Origin: Paenibacillus cremeus
GTDB lineage: Bacteria; Bacillota; Bacilli; Paenibacillales; NBRC-103111
Length of the DNA: 64,000 nt
Assembly: GCF_007786445.1 (NCBI RefSeq)
Contig: NZ_VNJI01000032.1
Location: forward strand, 21,199 to 85,198
Reading direction: 5' to 3'
Under the pieces are notes generated by a model. It did no database searches. It was given only the letters and a program-made list of their open reading frames with translations, and had not been told where the DNA came from. The translations under genes were made by a program, and so were the position numbers. Each line of letters opens with the position of its first letter. The stretch's first letter is position 1. Of the stretch, positions 60,722 through 64,000 are shown piece by piece.

Positions 60722-61189
60722 TCAGCCCAGCCTTTTCTCATAGCAAATGCTGTACTCGCTGCCCACATACATACCAAATTGCGCAATTTCATCGTACCCA
60801 TGCTTTTCATAAAATTGGTTGGCTTCCGGCTGCATCGTTCCCGTTTCCAGTCGAATGAATTGGTACTTGCGCTCGACCGCTCTTTGCTCAAGGAAATGAA
60901 GCATTTGCGCGGCGATGCCTTGGTTTCTGTAATCTGGCGCTACAAAAAATCGTTTGAGCTCCACGGACTCCGAATCGAGCGGTCGAATCGCGCCGCAGCC
61001 AACGGCTTGGCCATCCACGTAAGCAACAATAAATAGAATCTCATGAATCTGAGGGTCTTGAAAATCTACCCCATGCACTTCTTCCGCTGGGTAACGGTCC
61101 AATAAATCGGCATCTAGCTGATCTATTAATTGCAGCAGGGCGGCGTTATCCGGCTTTACAATTTCAATTTCTGCTCTCGTCATCGTCAT
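60722..61189 (-). CDS. GNAT-family N-acetyltransferase
   Basis: The product has about 155 residues. The GNAT acetyl-CoA motif is FVAPDYRNQGIAAQMLHFLEQRA (R/QxxGxG/A), with ETGTMQPEANQFYEKHGY after it. Substrate unknown. It is the last gene of the five-gene operon and overlaps the Nudix gene by 26 bp. Either the ATG at 61189 or that at 61183 fits the GAGGTG leader. Confidence 0.85.
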   Translation of the reverse strand: MTMTRAEIEIVKPDNAALLQLIDQLDADLLDRYPAEEVHGVDFQDPQIHEILFIVAYVDGQAVGCGAIRPLDSESVELKRFFVAPDYRNQGIAAQMLHFLEQRAVERKYQFIRLETGTMQPEANQFYEKHGYDEIAQFGMYVGSEYSICYEKRLG

Positions 61190-61670
61190 CGACACCTCTT
61201 AGATGTTGGGTTACACTATAATGGCGCTCCAGAAACTCTTGAAGAATGCGCCGATGGCTTTTTACCATATCCTCTGGCAGCTCGCTGGGGTGGTAATACT
61301 CAAAATTCAGCGCTTCAGTGGGGTCGATCACCAGCTCCCCCTCCACCTCCGTCGTATAAAATGCCGTCGTCACCGCATAAAACTCATCTCCATTGGCCGC
61401 CCGAATAAATTGCTCCGGACCCGAGTATATGTTGATCAGCTTCAGCTCTCCTGCGGTCAGCTGCGTTTCTTCAAACAGCTCTCGTCTGGCCGTATCCTCC
61501 ACGGACTCCCCCAGCTCCATTAATCCGCCGGGAAGTCCCCATCGGCCATAAGGAAATCGGCGTTGCTGGATCAAGATCCGTCCGTCGGCATCCACCACGA
61601 CAACCACCGCTCCGACCAAAATAAGTGGACGATGGCCCACTAAAGCCCGCAATTCATCAATATAGCCCAA
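61164..61670 (-). CDS. Nudix hydrolase
   Basis: The product has 168 residues. The Nudix box is GGLMELGESVEDTARRELFEET, preceded by RWGLPGG. ILVGAVVVVVDADGRILIQQRR and the overall length resemble MutT/ADP-ribose-type hydrolases of Bacillales. It would hydrolyse a nucleoside diphosphate linked to another moiety, with Mg2+. The start is a TTG at 61670, eight bases after GGGAGG. Confidence 0.87.
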   Translation of the reverse strand: MGYIDELRALVGHRPLILVGAVVVVVDADGRILIQQRRFPYGRWGLPGGLMELGESVEDTARRELFEETQLTAGELKLINIYSGPEQFIRAANGDEFYAVTTAFYTTEVEGELVIDPTEALNFEYYHPSELPEDMVKSHRRILQEFLERHYSVTQHLRGVDDDDESRN

Positions 61671-61691
61671 CCTTCGATCCTCCCACCTTCA

Positions 61692-62552
61692 TCAAAAATA
61701 TTCCGCATCCTTCGGGAGCTGCCGAACTTTATGCAGATAAGCCGTCACTCGCCGATCATCCTCCACTTGGTAGTCGTATCCCAGCCGCTCGGCCAACTCC
61801 ACGCCAACTGTTCGCGTCAGCTCGCCCGTGGCCAGCAGCGCATCCCATAGCTCCTCATAACGGACACCAGGATATGTGCGAACAAAAGCTTCCCACAGCT
61901 CCGGCGATAAAAAGTCTTCCAGCCATTTTCCAGCCTTCCCCACATTCGCGGACCAGTCATGGTGAAGGCCCACATGCCACAAGAGCAGCTTGATGACAGC
62001 ATCTTTGACGATCACATCCAGCATGAATTTGGCATAAGAGAGCTCCTCCCGCCATATCCCTTTGGCCACATTCGTCGAACACCACCAGATCTCATTGAGC
62101 ACGTCATCATACTCTTGTTTCGACGGGCAATGGGTCACATAGGATTGATCGCTTGGCGGCGCATACGGCTTGATCCGCTGATCTTTATCCAGCAGCACCT
62201 TCGTTAAGCTATCTTCATCGTGAGCATTGATATACTCCACCTTTTTAAAGCTGAGATCTATTCGAACGCCATCCATAAACAGCATGAGAAAAATATACCA
62301 TTGCTCCCCATGCTCCTGAATCGTATTTTGCTGCATCATAATCAGCTCACCAAACGTGCCGATCCATTCTTGATGGCGTGCATAATATTCCGGTTCATCT
62401 ACAGCAAAAACCACATCGTAATCATTAAACAAATCCTGAGGTGCATTCGGATTCACTCTGGAACCGTTCAACAGGACGGCTCGGACCTTCGGGTCGGTTT
62501 GCGCGTATTGTTGGAGCTGGTCCAGCACTTCGTTTTCCGCTCGCATTCGCAT
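61692..62552 (-). CDS. Aminoglycoside 6-adenylyltransferase-like nucleotidyltransferase
   Basis: The product has 286 residues, the usual size of ANT(6)/AadK proteins. VRAVLLNGSRVNPNAPQDLFNDYDVVFAV is the nucleotidyltransferase GSR...DxD motif, and VRIDLSFKKVEYI gives the third Asp. GIWREELSYAKFMLD and LLLWHVGLHHDWSANVGKAGKWL are typical of AadK/AadE. These enzymes adenylylate streptomycin; chromosomal copies often give weak resistance or act on other molecules. It lies 4 bp after the DinB gene with AAGAGGTGAGAGC as leader. Confidence 0.88.
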   Translation of the reverse strand: MRMRAENEVLDQLQQYAQTDPKVRAVLLNGSRVNPNAPQDLFNDYDVVFAVDEPEYYARHQEWIGTFGELIMMQQNTIQEHGEQWYIFLMLFMDGVRIDLSFKKVEYINAHDEDSLTKVLLDKDQRIKPYAPPSDQSYVTHCPSKQEYDDVLNEIWWCSTNVAKGIWREELSYAKFMLDVIVKDAVIKLLLWHVGLHHDWSANVGKAGKWLEDFLSPELWEAFVRTYPGVRYEELWDALLATGELTRTVGVELAERLGYDYQVEDDRRVTAYLHKVRQLPKDAEYF

Positions 62553-62556
62553 GCTC

Positions 62557-63039
62557 TCACCTCTTACTCCTTGGAATCGAAGTGCTGATGTACTGCTCGT
62601 CCAACAGCATTTTGCCGATATACAGAATCTGCCCCAGATGCTCGGACATATGTGTCGCGCATTGCAGCAGGATGTCCAGGTTCGTTCGCTCATTTTGACG
62701 CACCGTTTGAGTTGCTTCGAGCATGTCGTCCGTCGCTTGACTGGTGGTGATTATCGTCTCTTCAAACGTGGCACGCATTAGGTCGAGCAGTTCCTTTTTC
62801 GCGGTGTAGGTGTACTCGAACTCTTGGTCCCGATCGCGAGAATATGGCTTCTGCAGGATCCCTTTACCCACGCGCTCGTTGAGATTTCCGCACATATGAA
62901 TGATCAGATTGGCGATACTGTTGCTCGATTCGTTCGGCCGCCAGTTGACTTGCTCATCATTAAGCTGGTCAAGCGCCTGAGTTATACGGTTTTCGATGTC
63001 TCCGAACTTCTGGGCTAATAAAAGCTGGATGGATTCCAT
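62557..63039 (-). CDS. DinB-family protein (DUF1572-like)
   Basis: The product has 160 residues. Candidate metal His residues are in NLIIHMCGNL and CATHMSEHLGQILYIGK. It is a four-helix-bundle DinB relative of unknown activity. The start ATG follows GGTGACCCC. It is the second gene of the operon, 19 bp after the HAD gene; its stop lies in the ribosome site of the next gene. Confidence 0.82.
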   Translation of the reverse strand: MESIQLLLAQKFGDIENRITQALDQLNDEQVNWRPNESSNSIANLIIHMCGNLNERVGKGILQKPYSRDRDQEFEYTYTAKKELLDLMRATFEETIITTSQATDDMLEATQTVRQNERTNLDILLQCATHMSEHLGQILYIGKMLLDEQYISTSIPRSKR

Positions 63040-63058
63040 GGGGTCACCGCCTAAGGTA

Positions 63059-63766
63059 TTATAATATCTCTCTTAATTCATGAATGGTTCTGATCATGGC
63101 ATAAGGTTGAATTCCATTCCTAGGAATAAGCTCATTTTTTCTGTTATACCAGATTGCTCTGAGGCCCGCACGAATCGGACCCTCGACATCATTTTTCCAG
63201 GAGTCCCCTATAAACAAAGCCTCTTCTGGTCGAACTGAAAATCGTGATAATGCTTGATTATACATTTCGATATCTGGCTTCTCATGACCTACTTCTTCCG
63301 AAATGAGAATCGAATCTTTGGCAAATAAAGCTTTGATCCCCAGTGCGTCAATTTTATCGTGCTGCCTGGTCTTTAGTCCGTTTGTGACTATGACTAATTG
63401 GTAGACCGCAGAGAGGTCCGTTAATAATGCAACTAATTCCGGATCGGCTTTCATAAAGTGCAGGCTCGTTTCTTTATGAAGATCGTTGAAGTCGTCCGCG
63501 GTCTTCTCACCCATCTCACAATCCATGAGTGCCATTGTATCGATTAATCGTTGATTTCGGAATTCTCTCAGTGTGATCACCTGATTATGATAAAGTTGCT
63601 CATAAACTTTGTTCCTTTCCCAAAGCAGATCAAACAAAATCTTAGGATCGATGGCTTTGGTAGCCGGATGCCTCCGGAAGGTTTCGATCAAACTGTCCTT
63701 CCAGTAGTCATCAAAATGAATAAGAGTATCATCAAGATCAAATAAAATGACTCGGATGCCGTGCAA
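63059..63766 (-). CDS. HAD-superfamily hydrolase (YjjG-like)
   Basis: The product has 235 residues with HAD motifs: I FDLDDTLIHF (nucleophile Asp and acid Asp), II VIVTNG, III Lys in EVGHEKPD, IV FIGDSWKNDVEG. The cap layout resembles YjjG/YfnB nucleotidases. A TTG at 63766 nine bases after AGGAGG gives the best start, since the in-frame codons before it encode the ribosome site itself. It is the first gene of the five-gene operon, and its promoter region abuts the group II intron end at 63.86 kb. Confidence 0.85.
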   Translation of the reverse strand: MHGIRVILFDLDDTLIHFDDYWKDSLIETFRRHPATKAIDPKILFDLLWERNKVYEQLYHNQVITLREFRNQRLIDTMALMDCEMGEKTADDFNDLHKETSLHFMKADPELVALLTDLSAVYQLVIVTNGLKTRQHDKIDALGIKALFAKDSILISEEVGHEKPDIEMYNQALSRFSVRPEEALFIGDSWKNDVEGPIRAGLRAIWYNRKNELIPRNGIQPYAMIRTIHELREIL

Positions 63767-63860
63767 TCCTGTATACCTCCTTTTTTCCACCAATTCCCAC
63801 CTGAGTAATTCTCATTTATTCTACATCACGAGGAAATATCCTTTCTGAGCTAAGTTTCCA

Positions 63861-64000
63861 ATCGGGTAGGAGGCTGCTCATTAATTGAGCAGCCGACCTC
63901 CCACACCACCGTACGTACCGTTCGGTATACGGCGGTTCCTAAGTTTACGTTGTGACTTGTCGGTAATAATCAGAAAAGAATAGGAATCCGAGTTCTTTGA
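63861..64000 (-). mobile_element. 3' end of a group II intron (domains V and VI)
   Basis: Reading the minus strand, the end of a reverse-transcriptase frame is followed by an ACCGCCGTA...TACGGTGGT hairpin with an ACC-GAAC-GGT tip (about 63906-63937), matching domain V. A long hairpin with GGAGG...GGCTGCTCA/TGAGCAGCC...CTCC (about 63869-63903) matches domain VI. CCCGAT at 63861-63866 would be the 3' splice end. The rest of the intron lies beyond the window. Confidence 0.75.
63945..64000 (-). CDS. ltrA: C-terminal end of group II intron reverse transcriptase (partial)
   Basis: Only the last 17 codons and the stop are present (KELGFLFFSDYYRQVTT). This tail is followed directly by domain V- and VI-like structures, as in intron-encoded LtrA-type maturases, which makes the assignment plausible despite the short stretch. 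The body of the gene lies outside the window. Confidence 0.6.
   Translation of the reverse strand, partial: KELGFLFFSDYYRQVTT

Overview
The window looks like chromosome of a Paenibacillus-type Bacillota (Paenibacillaceae). Gram-positive ribosome-binding sites (AGGAGG/GGAGGTG) precede almost every gene, and many starts are GTG or TTG. CcpA/LacI-type boxes (AAAGCGCTTW) recur. There are several sugar-binding lipoproteins of the YtcQ/LplA kind, large AraC regulators, and many secreted or intracellular enzymes for acidic polysaccharides. Most genes lie on the minus strand. No rRNA, tRNA or CRISPR array was seen.

Layout. (1) 1-1.8 kb: a TetR regulator and the N-terminal part of a rifampicin phosphotransferase/PEP-synthase-like enzyme. 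(2) 2-8 kb: a six-gene operon (metallo-amidohydrolase, DgaE-like PLP ammonia-lyase, DgaF-like aldolase, PfkB kinase, GntR regulator, GntP permease). It reads as an amino-sugar-acid (D-glucosaminate-like) route to pyruvate and glyceraldehyde-3-phosphate; its promoter is bracketed by two TATAACGTTATA palindromes. (3) 8-12.7 kb: an NmrA-like protein, a DinB protein, a heparinase-II/III-like lipoprotein and a Tyr/Pro/His-rich small protein. (4) 12.7-18.8 kb: a thiazole/oxazole-modified peptide cluster of the heterocycloanthracin/sonorensin type, with SagB-like oxidase, YcaO cyclodehydratase, E1-like partner and an 87-residue precursor whose core has 15 cysteines. (5) 19-25 kb: a HAM1-like NTPase, a LacI regulator with a CTG start, an orphan sugar-binding lipoprotein, a repeat array with a 51-54 bp period, and a secreted GH13 amylase.

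(6) 25-57 kb: an island for uptake and breakdown of an acidic (uronate-containing) glycan. It holds two GH105 unsaturated-glycuronyl hydrolases, heparinase-like toroid proteins, a beta-helix lipoprotein, an acyl esterase, an SGNH esterase, LamG-type secreted proteins, two more binding lipoproteins and one LplB/YtcP-type permease pair with no ATPase gene. Regulators here are an AraC protein, a membrane-anchored AraC sensor, an ArsR-type protein and a GntR protein fused to a solute-binding domain. A conserved motif (GTAAAAwTTATGGATAwAAA followed by GTAAAATTC) sits at nearly fixed distance upstream of the -10 box of both GH105 transcription units and is probably the operator of one AraC regulator. 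A decayed metallophosphoesterase gene and a Uma2-type nuclease interrupt this region.

(7) 57-64 kb: ketopantoate reductase, a NiaP-like MFS carrier with a LysE exporter, and a five-gene operon (HAD, DinB, aminoglycoside 6-adenylyltransferase-like, Nudix, GNAT). The right edge holds the 3' end of a group II intron: the last codons of its reverse transcriptase followed by domain V- and VI-like hairpins.

Functions are assigned by recognising family motifs in the translated sequence by eye; no database search was run.
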